Below, one piece after another: positions 7,805-17,505 of a stretch of 64,000 bases of DNA. The translations under genes were made by a program, and so were the position numbers. Origin of the DNA: an uncultured Verrucomicrobia subdivision 3 bacterium (GTDB taxonomy: Bacteria > Verrucomicrobiota > Verrucomicrobiia > Limisphaerales > UBA11358); assembly GCA_903835255.1 (NCBI GenBank), contig CAILMI010000029.1:1-64000 (forward strand). The letters run 5' to 3'. Within the stretch, counting starts at the first letter, position 1. Each line of letters begins with the position of its first letter. The notes beneath the pieces are model-generated. The model was not told the origin of the DNA, did not search any database, and worked only from the letters and a program-made list of their open reading frames with translations.

Positions 7805-9703
7805 TCAGGGTTTGAACCGCACCACATACCAGGGCTGCAACCCTTCGTTGACCTTCACCATGGCGTGGACGGTTCCGACCCATTCCGCGCCAGACCGATT
7901 GAGCCAGGCCTCGAAGGAGGTGCCCTGTTCGTGCAAATGATATCCCCCCACGACGACGTAGCGAACCTGCCGACAAATTTCCTCCGGGCTATCCGTGAGT
8001 AAAAAATGCTCCACCCGGCGTTCGCCAAACGGCCGCCACAGGGAGATGTCGGTGTCGTCGACCGTCCCAATGAAACCCACGGTTTTGAGATCCCGCGGCA
8101 GCAGGGCGCGCACCTCCGCGAGCGGGTCGTTGCGCTGGGAATACACGGTGTACACCTTCAGGGCGCGGGTAATGAGGCGCTGATCCGGATAGCGCTCGTG
8201 CAACCCGGATAAGATCGTCTTGGCGGGCCACAGGGGCCGGTCCGGCGACAGGATCAAAACCACGAACGCCAACAGAAGAACGCCGACGGACAGCCAGCGC
8301 CAACTGCGGCGACGGACGACATGGGATTGTCCGGGGGCCATGAGCAGCAGCGGCAGCAACAGTGGATAGTAGGGGGCGATCAGCCGTTGGGGCGTGACCA
8401 TCCCGGATTTCATGCTGTAGGCGAGCAGGGCAATCCACGGAGCCACTAAGACAAGCCGGCAAAAAGCCGACGGAATGACTGGCCGCAAAGCGGGGAGGGT
8501 CGCACCACCACTGTGCCTGAAGCGGGCGGCAATGAGGGAAGCGATGAGCAACAGGCTCAAGCCAAAGCCAATGCCGGCCCAGTCCTCCGTTTGCAATTCA
8601 CCGATGATTTCAAAGCCCTGTTCAAAGTTAGCCCGCAGGGGGGCGGCAATCAGATGGGGCAGAATGGCTAGCGCGTTTTGATTCCACCAGCCCGCCAACG
8701 GGCAGAGCGGCGGCACTAAATTATTAAAAGCGAGCAGCAGCGCATTGCCCCAAACTCCAACCCCGGGACTTTTCATCTCCATGCCCGGACGTTCGATCGA
8801 CAAACCCGACCAGTCCCCGTTGCAATAATGCATGTTCAGGAGCGCCGTCGGCAGAAAGGAGACCCCGGCGGCGAGCAGCACGAGGACCACCGAGGCCACC
8901 GGCTTTCGACGAAGCAATGGCAGGACGGCAAAAATCAGAATGGCCCACGGCAGCAGCAATGGGAGGTTGCTCGCCTTGGCCCCCGTCAGCAAGGCGGCCG
9001 CCATGAGCGAATGCCAGACGTCTGCCGTCCGCCGCGAAGACCACGCGCGGGCGGCAAAATCAACGGCCGCCAGCGCATAGACCGCAGGGAAAGTGTCATT
9101 GGAAATACCCCCTGCCTGGAGCAGGAAATTATAACCCGTTGGCAGCAGCCACATCCACTGCCAGGCCGCGCGCGCCCGGACCCCTAACCGGGTAAAAACG
9201 CTGTAGACCAGCCCCGGCAGCAGCAGGAACGGGAGGAAGTTGACCAAAAACAGCGCTCGGTCGGATTTAGTGAACAGCAACAGCGGCGCCGTCAGCCACT
9301 CAATGCCGCACGCGCGGTCGTTCATCCGGTAATTGGCCGTGTGGATCCAGAGCCAGTGGTCGTGCGACAGCCATTGCAGCACGCGCGCCTCGCGGTAGTT
9401 GAGTCCGGTATAACTCGTGGGCGGATACAGCACGCCCCCCAATAAAATGAGGGCCGCCAGCGCCGCGAAGCACAGCGGCAGCGGACGACAAAACCGACGC
9501 CGGATTTTCGCCCAGCCCCCATTCTTGCCGCCCGGCATCCCGCTCCATTCCCTCCGCGCGACCCACATCAAAAGAATGAAGACGGCCAGGGCGATTCCGT
9601 AGCCGGCGCGGTTCAACTGACCCAGCGCGGACAGCGTCCAACCCGCCGCGCTGGCAAAGACGGAAACCCAGATCCAGAGACGGACGAGAGGAAGAAATGA
9701 CAT
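7805..9703 (-). CDS. Large polytopic membrane protein, GT-C glycosyltransferase-like
   Basis: The 632-residue protein has about ten to twelve hydrophobic spans in its first 500 residues and a soluble C-terminal domain after about residue 510. An early extracytoplasmic loop (NYREARVLQWLSHDHWLW) sits where GT-C glycosyltransferases of the ArnT/PMT type keep their catalytic acidic residues, and the topology is compatible with that fold, but I could not identify a definite DD or DE motif. The name is thus a fold-level guess. It converges with the sugar dehydrogenase gene (4 bases between stops). The next gene upstream on the strand is serine acetyltransferase, with no functional link apparent. 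Confidence 0.7.
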   Translation of the reverse strand: MSFLPLVRLWIWVSVFASAAGWTLSALGQLNRAGYGIALAVFILLMWVARREWSGMPGGKNGGWAKIRRRFCRPLPLCFAALAALILLGGVLYPPTSYTGLNYREARVLQWLSHDHWLWIHTANYRMNDRACGIEWLTAPLLLFTKSDRALFLVNFLPFLLLPGLVYSVFTRLGVRARAAWQWMWLLPTGYNFLLQAGGISNDTFPAVYALAAVDFAARAWSSRRTADVWHSLMAAALLTGAKASNLPLLLPWAILIFAVLPLLRRKPVASVVLVLLAAGVSFLPTALLNMHYCNGDWSGLSIERPGMEMKSPGVGVWGNALLLAFNNLVPPLCPLAGWWNQNALAILPHLIAAPLRANFEQGFEIIGELQTEDWAGIGFGLSLLLIASLIAARFRHSGGATLPALRPVIPSAFCRLVLVAPWIALLAYSMKSGMVTPQRLIAPYYPLLLPLLLMAPGQSHVVRRRSWRWLSVGVLLLAFVVLILSPDRPLWPAKTILSGLHERYPDQRLITRALKVYTVYSQRNDPLAEVRALLPRDLKTVGFIGTVDDTDISLWRPFGERRVEHFLLTDSPEEICRQVRYVVVGGYHLHEQGTSFEAWLNRSGAEWVGTVHAMVKVNEGLQPWYVVRFKP

Positions 9704-9725
9704 GCCGGGCGGCGCGGTTAGGGGA

Positions 9726-10640
9726 TTAAATCTGGAAATCCACCGTCGCCTTTTTATCCGCCTTGTTCAGCACCCGCATGTCCAGCCCGTCATAAACCAC
9801 CAGCGAGTTGGGGGCGACACTGTCCATGATGAACACGTTGCCGCCGATTGTGCTGCCCGCCCCAATGACCGTCTCGCCGCCCAGAATCGTCGCCCCGGGA
9901 TAGATGGTCACCCGGTCCTCAATCGTCGGATGCCGCTTTCGCCCCCGCAATTGCTGGCCGCCGGCGGTGGACTTCGCGCCCAGGGTCACGCCGTGGTACA
10001 TCTTCACGTGATGGCCGATGACCGCCGTCTCACCGACGACCGTGCCGGTGCCATGATCCACGAAAAAGTGCGACCCGATTTTTGCGCCCGGATGCAGGTC
10101 CATGCCCGTGCGCGCATGGGCCCACTCGCTCATGATGCGCGGGATGAGCGCCACTTTTTTCAAATAGAGCTGATGCGCCAGGCGCTGCACCGCGATGGCC
10201 TCCACGAAGGGATAGGAAACGATGATCTCCTCCCGGCTCGCTGCCGCCGGGTCCCCTTCAAACGCCGCCTCCACGTCGGTCTGCAATAGTTCCCGAATGG
10301 AGGGAAGCCCCCCCAGAAACTCCATGGTCAGCCGGTGCGCCTCGGCGGTGATGTCCTTCCGGGCCAGCCCGTCCGGCGGATTGTATTCGAGGCTCTTGCG
10401 AATTTCGTCCTCCAGTTTGCCGAGGACGACATCCAGCAGCGCCGCCGTTTCCACCTTGATCTCAGAAGAATGAATCAGCTGCTCATCGAAAAAACCGGGG
10501 AACAGCAACCGGAGCAGGTCGTGGGTGAGCGCGGTGACGACGCGCTTGGACGGCAGGTTTTTTCCGTCCAGATGATTGATGCCGCCGACGCGGGCATAGG
10601 AGGCGACGAGTTGATTTGTGAGTTGGGTGACGGTTTCCAC
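9726..10640 (-). CDS. cysE: Serine O-acetyltransferase (long EpsC/CysE-type)
   Basis: The enzyme makes O-acetylserine from serine and acetyl-CoA, the first committed step of cysteine synthesis. The C-terminal left-handed beta-helix starts at DLHPGAKIGSHFFVDHG, with the catalytic-type DHGTGTVVGETAVIG, and continues as hexapeptide repeats to VIGAGSTIGGNVF. An N-terminal helical domain of about 180 residues makes the protein 304 residues, matching the longer bacterial subtype rather than the E. coli one (273). No cysK is adjacent. It links functionally, though not physically, to the sulfate transporter at 49-55 kb. Confidence 0.93.
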   Translation of the reverse strand: METVTQLTNQLVASYARVGGINHLDGKNLPSKRVVTALTHDLLRLLFPGFFDEQLIHSSEIKVETAALLDVVLGKLEDEIRKSLEYNPPDGLARKDITAEAHRLTMEFLGGLPSIRELLQTDVEAAFEGDPAAASREEIIVSYPFVEAIAVQRLAHQLYLKKVALIPRIMSEWAHARTGMDLHPGAKIGSHFFVDHGTGTVVGETAVIGHHVKMYHGVTLGAKSTAGGQQLRGRKRHPTIEDRVTIYPGATILGGETVIGAGSTIGGNVFIMDSVAPNSLVVYDGLDMRVLNKADKKATVDFQI

Positions 10641-10745
10641 CTGGGCGATTTACCACAAAACGGCAATGACACAAAGTCTAATTAAATCCGGCCACCGCAG
10701 AAGAGGGGCGGCGGCGCACCAGCCGTCGCCCCTAAAATTCGGGCT

Positions 10746-12809
10746 TCACTCCAGCACAGCTGGCTCCCGGCTGAGGGACTCCAAAACCGCCGCCGCCACC
10801 GGCTCGACGCGGAGACCGTCCATGCAGCGAAAATCGACGGGGCATTGGCGCAGAAAACAGGGCGCGCAGGGGGCATCGGAGGCGAGCAGGTGATGCCGCG
10901 GGTCGCCCGGGAGTCCGGGTCCGGTGAGCCCGGGCGAGGTGCTGCCGAACGGGACCACCACCGGCGTGCCCAGCGCCGCCGCCACGTGCATCGGGCCAGT
11001 GTCATTGGTCAACAGGACGCGGCAGGATTTGAGGAGCGCCATCAATTCTGGCAGCGAGGTTTTCCCGGCCAGATTGAAAACCGTTCCCGCCGGAAAGCGG
11101 AGGGCGGATTCGATTTCGCGGGTGAAGACGGCATCGTTCGCGCCGCCGAACAGCAGCCAGGTGCAGGGGATCTGGCGCTGGATCTCCCGGGCGACGGCAA
11201 TAAAACGCTCGAGGGGCCAGCGCTTGGCGGGGCCGTATTCCGCCCCTGGATTCAGGCCTAAAACCGGACGGACGGACGGTTCCAGCCCGAATTTTTTCAA
11301 AACCGATTCCATTTCTCCGGAATCCACCGCCAGCCGGGGGGCAAGCGGTTCGGGAATGGCGCCCAGCGCAGCGACCAGGTGCAGATACTCATGAATCTGA
11401 TGCGCGGCGGCGGGGAGTCCGGGCCGGGGCTGCGGAGCCTGGGAAATCAGCCCGGCAATTTCGGCCTCCGTGCGCTTCCGCATTTTCACCGCGCCGGCGC
11501 GGGGGGCGATGGATTGGGTGAGGAAAAAATTCCGCCACGGGCGCGCGGCGCCGATACGGCGCGGGATTCCCGCCAGCCACACCTCCAGCGCCGACCTCGG
11601 GGAATTGGGCAGGACGAGCGCGAGGTCGAAACGCCCCGCGCGCAATTTTTTACCGATGGCCCACAGCCCCTCCTGCGGGGCGAATGAAATCGTTTCGTTC
11701 ACCGCGGGATGATACCGCCACAGCCCTCGCAGTTTTTCCGGCGTGAGCAGCACAATCCGGGCGGCGGGAAATTTCTCGCGCAGACGCAAGAGCGCCGGAG
11801 TGGTCATCACCGCATCCCCCAACCAGTTCGGGCCGCGAACCAGAATGCGACGCGGAGAGACAGGGGAGGCGGGCGGGCGGGCGCCCATTTGAGGTTCGCC
11901 CGATTCCGTCGCGATTTCCGCCCCAACCAATTTTTCCGGTTTCCAGCGCTTGTGCACCCAGAACCAGTTGGCCGGGTCGCGGAGGACGGCCGCTTCAAAG
12001 GCGCGGTTGACGTCCCCCATGATGTCCTCAACCGACCGGGCCACGCCGTTGACGCGCGTAGGGATTTCGTTGCCCACTTCAATCCGCCACTGGGCTAGGC
12101 CCGTGCGATAGCAGATGGAGGTGTGCAGGGGGCAATGGTAACGCAGCGCAAAAACCGCCGGCGCGGCGGACGTGGAGCAGTCATGGCCTAGGAAGGGAAG
12201 GCGCAGCCCGTTGCGGCCCGCGTGCTGGTCGGCCAGCAGCCCGAGCAGCAGGCCGGTGTCGCTCATGGCGGCCTTGAGAGCGGCCGCCTCGGTGCGCCTC
12301 TCAAAAAAGCGGCAGGCGGTGGTCTGCCGCAGGGAGACCATGAGCCGGTTCAGGGCCGGCTGTTTCAGAGCGCGATAGGTTGCGGCGCATTTGAAGATGG
12401 GGACGAACTGCCCAAACCGGGCGTACAGCTCGAAGTTCCCGAAATGACCGACGGCCACGATCCGGCTTTGCGGGCCGGCATCGGCCTCGTGCGGCAGAAT
12501 GCTTTTTGCGAAGCTGAAGGTAAAGTGGGGGGCCATCTCCGCTGGACTCATCGCCGCCGTCTTGATGGCGCTGCAGTAATTCTCGCCAATGCGCCGAAAA
12601 TTTTCCTGCGCCAGGGCCCGGATTTCCGCCGGCGACTTTTCGGCGCCGAAGCACCGCGCAAGATTATCCAAAGCCACCCGCCGGTGCCGCCCGTCCAGCC
12701 GGAAGGCCAGCGCGCCCAGCGCCCGGCCCAGGCGAGCGACCGCGATCAGCGGCAGCGCCTGCAGGCAGGCCACCCCGGCGCGCGCCACCCAATAAATCAG
12801 CGTATCCAT
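10746..12809 (-). CDS. LpxL-type lipid A acyltransferase fused to WaaF-type heptosyltransferase (GT9)
   Basis: The ORF-track start at 13199 lies inside lpxK in another frame; the Met at 12809 (MDTLIYWVARAG) begins 2 bases after the lpxK stop and gives 687 residues. Residues 1-300 form a lysophospholipid/KDO2-lipid A acyltransferase: VGHFGNFEL (HX4E catalytic motif), LADQHAGRNG, and WFWVHKRWK near its end. A linker of about 25 residues leads to a family-9 glycosyltransferase: RILVRGPNWLGDAVMT, the GLNPGAEYGPAKRWP nucleotide-sugar site and LLTNDTGPMHVAAALG. Both domains are full length and in one frame with no stop. The substrates should be lipid A and ADP-heptose-like sugars at the inner membrane. 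An internal start at MGARPPASPV could also release the second domain alone. Confidence 0.88.
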   Translation of the reverse strand: MDTLIYWVARAGVACLQALPLIAVARLGRALGALAFRLDGRHRRVALDNLARCFGAEKSPAEIRALAQENFRRIGENYCSAIKTAAMSPAEMAPHFTFSFAKSILPHEADAGPQSRIVAVGHFGNFELYARFGQFVPIFKCAATYRALKQPALNRLMVSLRQTTACRFFERRTEAAALKAAMSDTGLLLGLLADQHAGRNGLRLPFLGHDCSTSAAPAVFALRYHCPLHTSICYRTGLAQWRIEVGNEIPTRVNGVARSVEDIMGDVNRAFEAAVLRDPANWFWVHKRWKPEKLVGAEIATESGEPQMGARPPASPVSPRRILVRGPNWLGDAVMTTPALLRLREKFPAARIVLLTPEKLRGLWRYHPAVNETISFAPQEGLWAIGKKLRAGRFDLALVLPNSPRSALEVWLAGIPRRIGAARPWRNFFLTQSIAPRAGAVKMRKRTEAEIAGLISQAPQPRPGLPAAAHQIHEYLHLVAALGAIPEPLAPRLAVDSGEMESVLKKFGLEPSVRPVLGLNPGAEYGPAKRWPLERFIAVAREIQRQIPCTWLLFGGANDAVFTREIESALRFPAGTVFNLAGKTSLPELMALLKSCRVLLTNDTGPMHVAAALGTPVVVPFGSTSPGLTGPGLPGDPRHHLLASDAPCAPCFLRQCPVDFRCMDGLRVEPVAAAVLESLSREPAVLE

Positions 12810-12811
12810 GG

Positions 12812-13984
12812 TCAGCGGAAACAGATTTTGCGGACACAATCCTGAAAGTCGTCGGCCCCGGCCACGATCTTGATCTCCACGCGCATGAAAAAGATCGGCA
12901 GGTCGCGACGGTCGATCTTGGGGAAGCGGACGGCGTCCTTCTGCGTGGTCAGGATGATCTCGGCCTGTCGTTTTTTTCCGCGGTTGATGGTGTTGAGGAT
13001 TTCCTGCTGGGTGAAGCGGTGATGGTCGGCGAAGCGCTTGGCATAGACCAGTTCCGCGCCGAGCTTCACCAGGCTGTGCTCGAAGCTCTCCGGCTGGGCG
13101 ATGCCGCTGAGCGATCCGACTTTTTTGCCTTTTAGAAAATCCAGGCCCCGGCGTTCGCCGCTGAACACATCCTCGAAATACAGCGGGTGATGCACGCATT
13201 CGATCACGGCGGCCGTGGTGTTCAATTTCGCAATCCGCTCGCGGAGCGCTCCCGTGTTGCCGTCGCTCTTGGTGATGAAGATTGTGTGGGCGCGGGCGAG
13301 ATGCGAGGGCGGCTCGCGCAGCGTGCCGCGCGGAAGCAGATGCTCATTGCCAAACGGCTGCTGCCGGTCAATCAGCACCACATCGTGCCGGCGCCCCCGC
13401 AAATGCCAGTACTGAAATCCATCGTCCAGCAGCAGCGTGTCGCAGCCGAATTTCTCAATCGCATAGCGGCCGCTCTTCACCCGGTCCTTGTCCACCAGCA
13501 CGATCACATCCTTGAGATTGGAGGCCAGCATGTAAGGCTCATCCCCGGCCGTCTCCGAGTCGAGCAGCAGCGATTTCCCGTCGGAAACCACCCGCGGCGG
13601 GGTGTGGTCGCCGCGCAGGAGGAGCTTGTTGAGCAGTTTTTGGTGCAGGGGCGCGGGCTTGGAACGGTAGCCGCGCGACAGGATGGCGACGTTGCGACCG
13701 GCGTCGCGGAGTTCCCGGGCGAATTTTTCGACCACGGGGGTTTTGCCGGTGCCGCCCACGGTGAGGTTTCCTATGGCGATGACCTGGACGCCGAGGGTTT
13801 TGTCGCGGAGGATGCGGACGTTGTAGAGCCAGAGGCGCAATTTGACGGCGACCTGAAAGCACTTGGAGCCGCCAAACAAAATGGCGCGCGTCAGCTTGGC
13901 CTTATAATCGTGGCGCTCCTCAAAAACAACTTCGAGGAAGAAGGTTTCCAGGATTTCGGCCCAGGCACGGAATTTCTCACGCAT
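12812..13984 (-). CDS. lpxK: Tetraacyldisaccharide 4'-kinase
   Basis: LpxK phosphorylates the 4' position of the tetraacyl disaccharide 1-phosphate to form lipid IVA at the inner membrane. The Walker A lies in [18 protein letters not shown], and downstream family motifs include [21 protein letters not shown] and the [19 protein letters not shown] region. Length (390 residues) is somewhat above the usual 330-350 because of an N-terminal extension and a longer middle. It is followed 2 bases later by the acyltransferase-heptosyltransferase fusion, so lipid A phosphorylation, late acylation and core glycosylation are encoded as one unit. Confidence 0.94.
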   Translation of the reverse strand: MREKFRAWAEILETFFLEVVFEERHDYKAKLTRAILFGGSKCFQVAVKLRLWLYNVRILRDKTLGVQVIAIGNLTVGGTGKTPVVEKFARELRDAGRNVAILSRGYRSKPAPLHQKLLNKLLLRGDHTPPRVVSDGKSLLLDSETAGDEPYMLASNLKDVIVLVDKDRVKSGRYAIEKFGCDTLLLDDGFQYWHLRGRRHDVVLIDRQQPFGNEHLLPRGTLREPPSHLARAHTIFITKSDGNTGALRERIAKLNTTAAVIECVHHPLYFEDVFSGERRGLDFLKGKKVGSLSGIAQPESFEHSLVKLGAELVYAKRFADHHRFTQQEILNTINRGKKRQAEIILTTQKDAVRFPKIDRRDLPIFFMRVEIKIVAGADDFQDCVRKICFR

Positions 13985-14070
13985 TGTGCTTTAATGTGCC
14001 AAGGCCGCACCCGTGCGGCAAGGCTTCGTGGTGGAGAGGCAGCCCGTCCCCCAGGCGCCGGCGCGGCCGG

Positions 14071-14538
14071 TCAGAAGCCGAGCTTGGCGATCTCCCGCTG
14101 AAGCGCGGCTTGGAACTCCTGAACGTCGGCGGCCGACGGCTTATAGCCCGCCATCTTCGGCACGACGCCGAGCCGGCCGGTCTGATCCAGATACCAGTCC
14201 GCTTGCTGGCCGTCGCTGAAGGCGACCTTGCCGCTGATCATGGTGCCCGGCTTGGTCAGATGATCCACGGTCACAGCAACACCGCCGGCGGCCAGCGGAT
14301 CCTCGCCCGGCGCGGGGACCGCTCCGGCAGCCGGAGCCTGAGCGGCCGGCGGCGCGACCACTTTGGGCGGCTCGGGATCCTTGGGCGTCAACTTCAAATC
14401 ATCCACGAGGAAGCGGACTTCCATGTAGGTGAACTTTGCCCCGAATTCCGAGAGGAGCCGGTTTTGGATTTCCGATAATTTGGCGCCGGCGGCGATCCAG
14501 TCGGCAACGTGGTGGCGTTGGGCTTCGTCGAGATTCAT
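14071..14538 (-). CDS. Hypothetical protein with proline/alanine-rich linker
   Basis: This is a 155-residue protein that I do not recognise. Residues 1-50 are predominantly helical (EAQRHHVADWIAAGAKLSEIQ) and could be a small helix-turn-helix-like or protein-binding unit. Residues 53-80 form a Pro/Ala-rich linker (PPKVVAPPAAQAPAAG). The C-terminal half looks beta-rich (GKVAFSDGQQADWYLDQTGRLG) and ends in a helix. There is no signal peptide. It begins 3 bases after the sufC stop, so it belongs to the fur-sufB-sufC transcription unit, which suggests but does not prove a role with Fe-S cluster assembly. Confidence 0.7.
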   Translation of the reverse strand: MNLDEAQRHHVADWIAAGAKLSEIQNRLLSEFGAKFTYMEVRFLVDDLKLTPKDPEPPKVVAPPAAQAPAAGAVPAPGEDPLAAGGVAVTVDHLTKPGTMISGKVAFSDGQQADWYLDQTGRLGVVPKMAGYKPSAADVQEFQAALQREIAKLGF

Positions 14539-14541
14539 TGC

Positions 14542-15315
14542 CTAGACCTTAGCCGTTTCGCGCTTGAGAATCCAATCGTAACCTTTCGCCTCAAGTTCGA
14601 GCGCAAGCTCTTTGCCGCCCGTCTTCACGATATAGCCGTCCACCAGAACGTGGACAAAATCGGGCACGATGAAGTTGAGCAGGCGCTGGTAATGCGTGAT
14701 GACCAGCTGCGCATTGTCGGGGCGCTTCAGGGCGTTAACGCCCTGAGAAACGACCTTGAGGGCGTCAATGTCCAGGCCGGAATCGGTTTCGTCGAGGATG
14801 GCGAGCTTGGGCTCGAGCACGGCCATCTGGAAAATCTCCGCCCGCTTTTTTTCGCCGCCGGAGAACCCCTCGTTGACCGAGCGCTTGAGCAGGTCTTCCT
14901 TGAGCTCGAGCAGCTTCATCTTGTCCTTCACCAGCGCGAGGAAATCAATCGCGTCGAGCTCCGGCTCGCCGCGGTGCTTGCGGATCTCATTGTAGGCGGC
15001 CTTAAGGAAATAGGTGCTGTTCACCCCGGGAATCTCGACCGGATACTGGAAGGCGAGAAACAGACCCTCGCGGGCGCGCTCCTCGGGGTCGAGGTCCAGC
15101 AGGTCCTTGCCGTTATAAAGCACCTCGCCGCCGGTGATGTCATAGCCATCGCGTCCGGCGAGGACGGCGGCCAGCGTGCTCTTGCCGCTGCCGTTCGGGC
15201 CCATGACCGCGTGCACCTGGCCGGGATAGATGGTCAGGCTGACACCCTTGAGGATCTGTTTGCCCTCAACGCCTGCGCTGAGGTTCTTGATTTCGAGAAT
15301 AGGTTGGTGGTTCAT
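14542..15315 (-). CDS. sufC: Fe-S cluster assembly ATPase SufC
   Basis: SufC is the ABC-type ATPase of the SufBCD scaffold that assembles iron-sulfur clusters in the cytosol. The Walker A is GPNGSGKST, the ABC signature NEGFSGGEKKRAEIFQ is the SufC-specific form, and the Walker B/D-loop reads AILDETDSGLDIDAL. The 257 residues fit the family. It sits 53 bases after sufB on the same strand. sufD, sufS and sufU/E are absent from this cluster, so the remaining scaffold and desulfurase must lie elsewhere or be replaced. Confidence 0.97.
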   Translation of the reverse strand: MNHQPILEIKNLSAGVEGKQILKGVSLTIYPGQVHAVMGPNGSGKSTLAAVLAGRDGYDITGGEVLYNGKDLLDLDPEERAREGLFLAFQYPVEIPGVNSTYFLKAAYNEIRKHRGEPELDAIDFLALVKDKMKLLELKEDLLKRSVNEGFSGGEKKRAEIFQMAVLEPKLAILDETDSGLDIDALKVVSQGVNALKRPDNAQLVITHYQRLLNFIVPDFVHVLVDGYIVKTGGKELALELEAKGYDWILKRETAKV

Positions 15316-15368
15316 TTTCTATAGAATATTAGTGATGGATCGACGGTGTTTTCACTCGCTCCCAGGGC

Positions 15369-16817
15369 CTAGCCGACGCTCCCCTCCAGGCTCACGCCCA
15401 GGAGCTTCTGGGCTTCGACGGCGAATTCCATCGGCAGCTCCTTGAACACTTCCTTGCAGAAGCCGTTCACGATCATGTTGACGGCGTCCTGGGTGGCGAT
15501 GCCGCGCGCGTTGCAGTAAAAAATCTGGTCCTCGCCGATCTTGGAGGTCGAGGCCTCATGCTCGACGGACGCCGACGTGTTCTTCACCTCAATGTAGGGG
15601 AAGGTGTGGGCGCCGCACTGGGAGCCGATCAGCATCGAGTCGCACTGCGAGAAGTTGCGCGCATTGGCGGCGCTCTTGTGGATTTTCACCAGGCCGCGAT
15701 AGCTGTTCTGGCCATGCCCGGCCGAGATGCCCTTGGAGATGATGGTGCTGCGGGTGTTCTTGCCGATGTGGACCATCTTCGTGCCGGTGTCGGCCTGCTG
15801 GTAATTATTCGTCACCGCGACGGAATAAAACTCCCCCACTGAATGGTCGCCCAGCAGAATGCAGCTCGGATATTTCCAGGTGATGGCCGAGCCGGTCTCG
15901 ACCTGGGTCCAGGTGATTTTCGAGTGGCGGCCCTTGCACAGGCCGCGCTTGGTCACGAAGTTATAGATGCCGCCCACGCCCTTCTCATCGCCGGGATACC
16001 AGTTCTGGACAGTGCTGTATTTGATCTCCCCGCGATCAAGCGCGACGAGCTCCACGACTGCGGCGTGCAGCTGATTTTCATCGCGCATCGGCGCGGTGCA
16101 CCCTTCCAGATAGCTCACCTGGGCGCCCTCGTCGGCGATGATGAGCGTGCGCTCGAACTGGCCGGTGTTCGCGGCATTGATACGGAAATAGGTGGAAAGC
16201 TCCATCGGGCAGCGCACGCCCTTGGGGATGTAACAGAACGAGCCATCCGTGAAGACGGCCGAGTTCAGCGCCGCATAATAGTTGTCCGTGTAAGGCACCA
16301 CCGAGCCGAGATATTTTTTAACGAGCTCGGGATGTTCATGGACCGCCTCGGTGAACGAGCAGAAAATGACGCCCTTTTCCGCCAGCTGCTTGCGAAAGGT
16401 GGTGCCGACGGAGACGGAATCAAAAATCGCATCCACCGCCACGCCGGCCAGACGCCCGCGTTCGCGCAAGGGGATGCCCAGCTTCTCATAGGTCTCCAGC
16501 AGCTTCGGATCCACCTCGTCGAGACTCTTCGGCGCGTCCTTCTTGGGCTTGGGCTGCGAAAAATAGCAGATCGCCTGGTAATCGATCTTTTCATGATGCG
16601 CCTTCTGCCAAGTCGGCTCGCTCAGGGTGATCCAGTGGCGATACGCCTTGAGCCGCCATTCGGTCAGCCATTCCGGCTCGCTCTTCTTGCGCGAGATCAT
16701 GCGGATGGTCTCCTCGCTCAACCCGGGCGGCGCCGACTCGGTTTCCACATCGGTGTAGAAGCCGTATTTGTATTCCGTCTTGACCAAATCTTCGATCGTC
16801 TCAGTGGCGGTGCTCAT
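15369..16817 (-). CDS. sufB: Fe-S cluster assembly scaffold SufB
   Basis: SufB is the main scaffold subunit of the SUF system. I placed the start at the Met of [20 protein letters not shown] (482 residues), 5 bases after the regulator stop. The ORF-track start 13 residues earlier reads through a basic stretch that overlaps the regulator gene. Conserved blocks include [58 protein letters not shown] and [18 protein letters not shown], which carry the expected Cys, Glu and His residues. It is followed by sufC. Expression is probably controlled by the upstream Fur/PerR-type protein. Confidence 0.97.
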   Translation of the reverse strand: MSTATETIEDLVKTEYKYGFYTDVETESAPPGLSEETIRMISRKKSEPEWLTEWRLKAYRHWITLSEPTWQKAHHEKIDYQAICYFSQPKPKKDAPKSLDEVDPKLLETYEKLGIPLRERGRLAGVAVDAIFDSVSVGTTFRKQLAEKGVIFCSFTEAVHEHPELVKKYLGSVVPYTDNYYAALNSAVFTDGSFCYIPKGVRCPMELSTYFRINAANTGQFERTLIIADEGAQVSYLEGCTAPMRDENQLHAAVVELVALDRGEIKYSTVQNWYPGDEKGVGGIYNFVTKRGLCKGRHSKITWTQVETGSAITWKYPSCILLGDHSVGEFYSVAVTNNYQQADTGTKMVHIGKNTRSTIISKGISAGHGQNSYRGLVKIHKSAANARNFSQCDSMLIGSQCGAHTFPYIEVKNTSASVEHEASTSKIGEDQIFYCNARGIATQDAVNMIVNGFCKEVFKELPMEFAVEAQKLLGVSLEGSVG

Positions 16818-16822
16818 AAAAT

Positions 16823-17281
16823 TTATTTTTTTGTTTTTCCGGCGCAGGCGGCGCACAGGCCGTGAACCGCGATGTCAAAATGATCCACTTTGAAACCTTT
16901 CAGCCCGGTCTTCATGGGGGAATCTTTTTGCAGCGGCACGTCAAACACCTCCCCGCAGGCGTCGCAGAAATAATGGCAATGCTCCTCCATATTCGGGCAG
17001 TACCGCGTCGCGCCGCGCTCCAGCTGCACCGGGCGGACCAGACCGCAGGTGACCAGCGCATCCAGGCAGTTGTAAACGGTCGCGTGCGATATCTCCGGCA
17101 TCGTCCGCTTCGTGCGGATGAAAATCTCCTCCGCCGTCGGATGGTCGCGCTTCTGCAGGACCACGGCGTAGACGTGCTGGCGCTGCGGGGTGAAACGGAA
17201 GCCGCCCGTGCTGAGCCGCTCGCTCAGCTCACCGCCTATTTTTTTTGCGCCCACATGCATCGCCGGGCTGAAAATAAACAT
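16823..17281 (-). CDS. Fur/PerR-family metalloregulator
   Basis: The protein is a Fur-superfamily repressor with an N-terminal winged helix ([27 protein letters not shown]) and a C-terminal dimerisation domain with [14 protein letters not shown] and [10 protein letters not shown], giving the two CXXC pairs of the structural zinc site. The track start (17299) is a TTG; I prefer the ATG at 17281 (152 residues), although the ATG at 17260 is also possible. It heads a unit with sufB (5-base gap) and sufC. A perfect 8-1-8 palindrome of the Fur/PerR type lies 20 bases upstream, suggesting autoregulation. Iron and peroxide sensing cannot be separated from sequence alone. Confidence 0.9.
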   Translation of the reverse strand: MFIFSPAMHVGAKKIGGELSERLSTGGFRFTPQRQHVYAVVLQKRDHPTAEEIFIRTKRTMPEISHATVYNCLDALVTCGLVRPVQLERGATRYCPNMEEHCHYFCDACGEVFDVPLQKDSPMKTGLKGFKVDHFDIAVHGLCAACAGKTKK

Positions 17282-17301
17282 CCCGAGCAGCCGGGTCAAG
17301 A

Positions 17302-17318
17302 TTTAGAATAATTCTAAA
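17302..17318. promoter_or_regulatory. Fur/PerR-type operator palindrome
   Basis: TTTAGAATAATTCTAAA is a perfect 8-1-8 inverted repeat. It matches the 7-1-7 layout of Per/Fur boxes (PerR consensus TTATAATNATTATAA) closely, and it sits just upstream of the regulator-sufBC unit on the - strand. The likely effect is autorepression of the whole unit. The assignment rests on symmetry, similarity and position; binding is inferred. Confidence 0.7.
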
Positions 17319-17398
17319 CTGGAGACCCTGAGCACCGCCCCCCCAGCTCTCCCTAACCCTCTTCCCGAACAAACGGAGAGAGGGGATTTACACCCGAT

Positions 17399-17505
17399 AG
17401 CCGAAGTGGGTAGCGGCATCGCGCTGCGATGCCTCCGCGCCGCATCCGGCGCAAAAGAGACTTGTGCGGGCGTCCTTTCCGGCACCCTCCCTGACGCCTG
17501 CAGAA
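17399..17505 (-). repeat. Dispersed repeat family C, copy 1 (hairpin-rich)
   Basis: The block GCCGAAGTGGG-CATCGC-GCGATGCC-CGCGCCG-ATCCGGCGC-GTGCGGGCGTCC recurs in inverted orientation at 24751-24853 with roughly 80% identity by eye. It contains two nested palindromes, GGCATCGCGCTGCGATGCC and GCGCCGCATCCGGCGC, which would form consecutive hairpins. Both copies lie just outside gene ends, as expected of a REP/MITE-like element. Confidence 0.7.

Noticed and set aside
12810-13199. First 130 residues of the 817-residue - strand ORF
   Set aside because: They lie inside lpxK in another frame; the acyltransferase starts at 12809.
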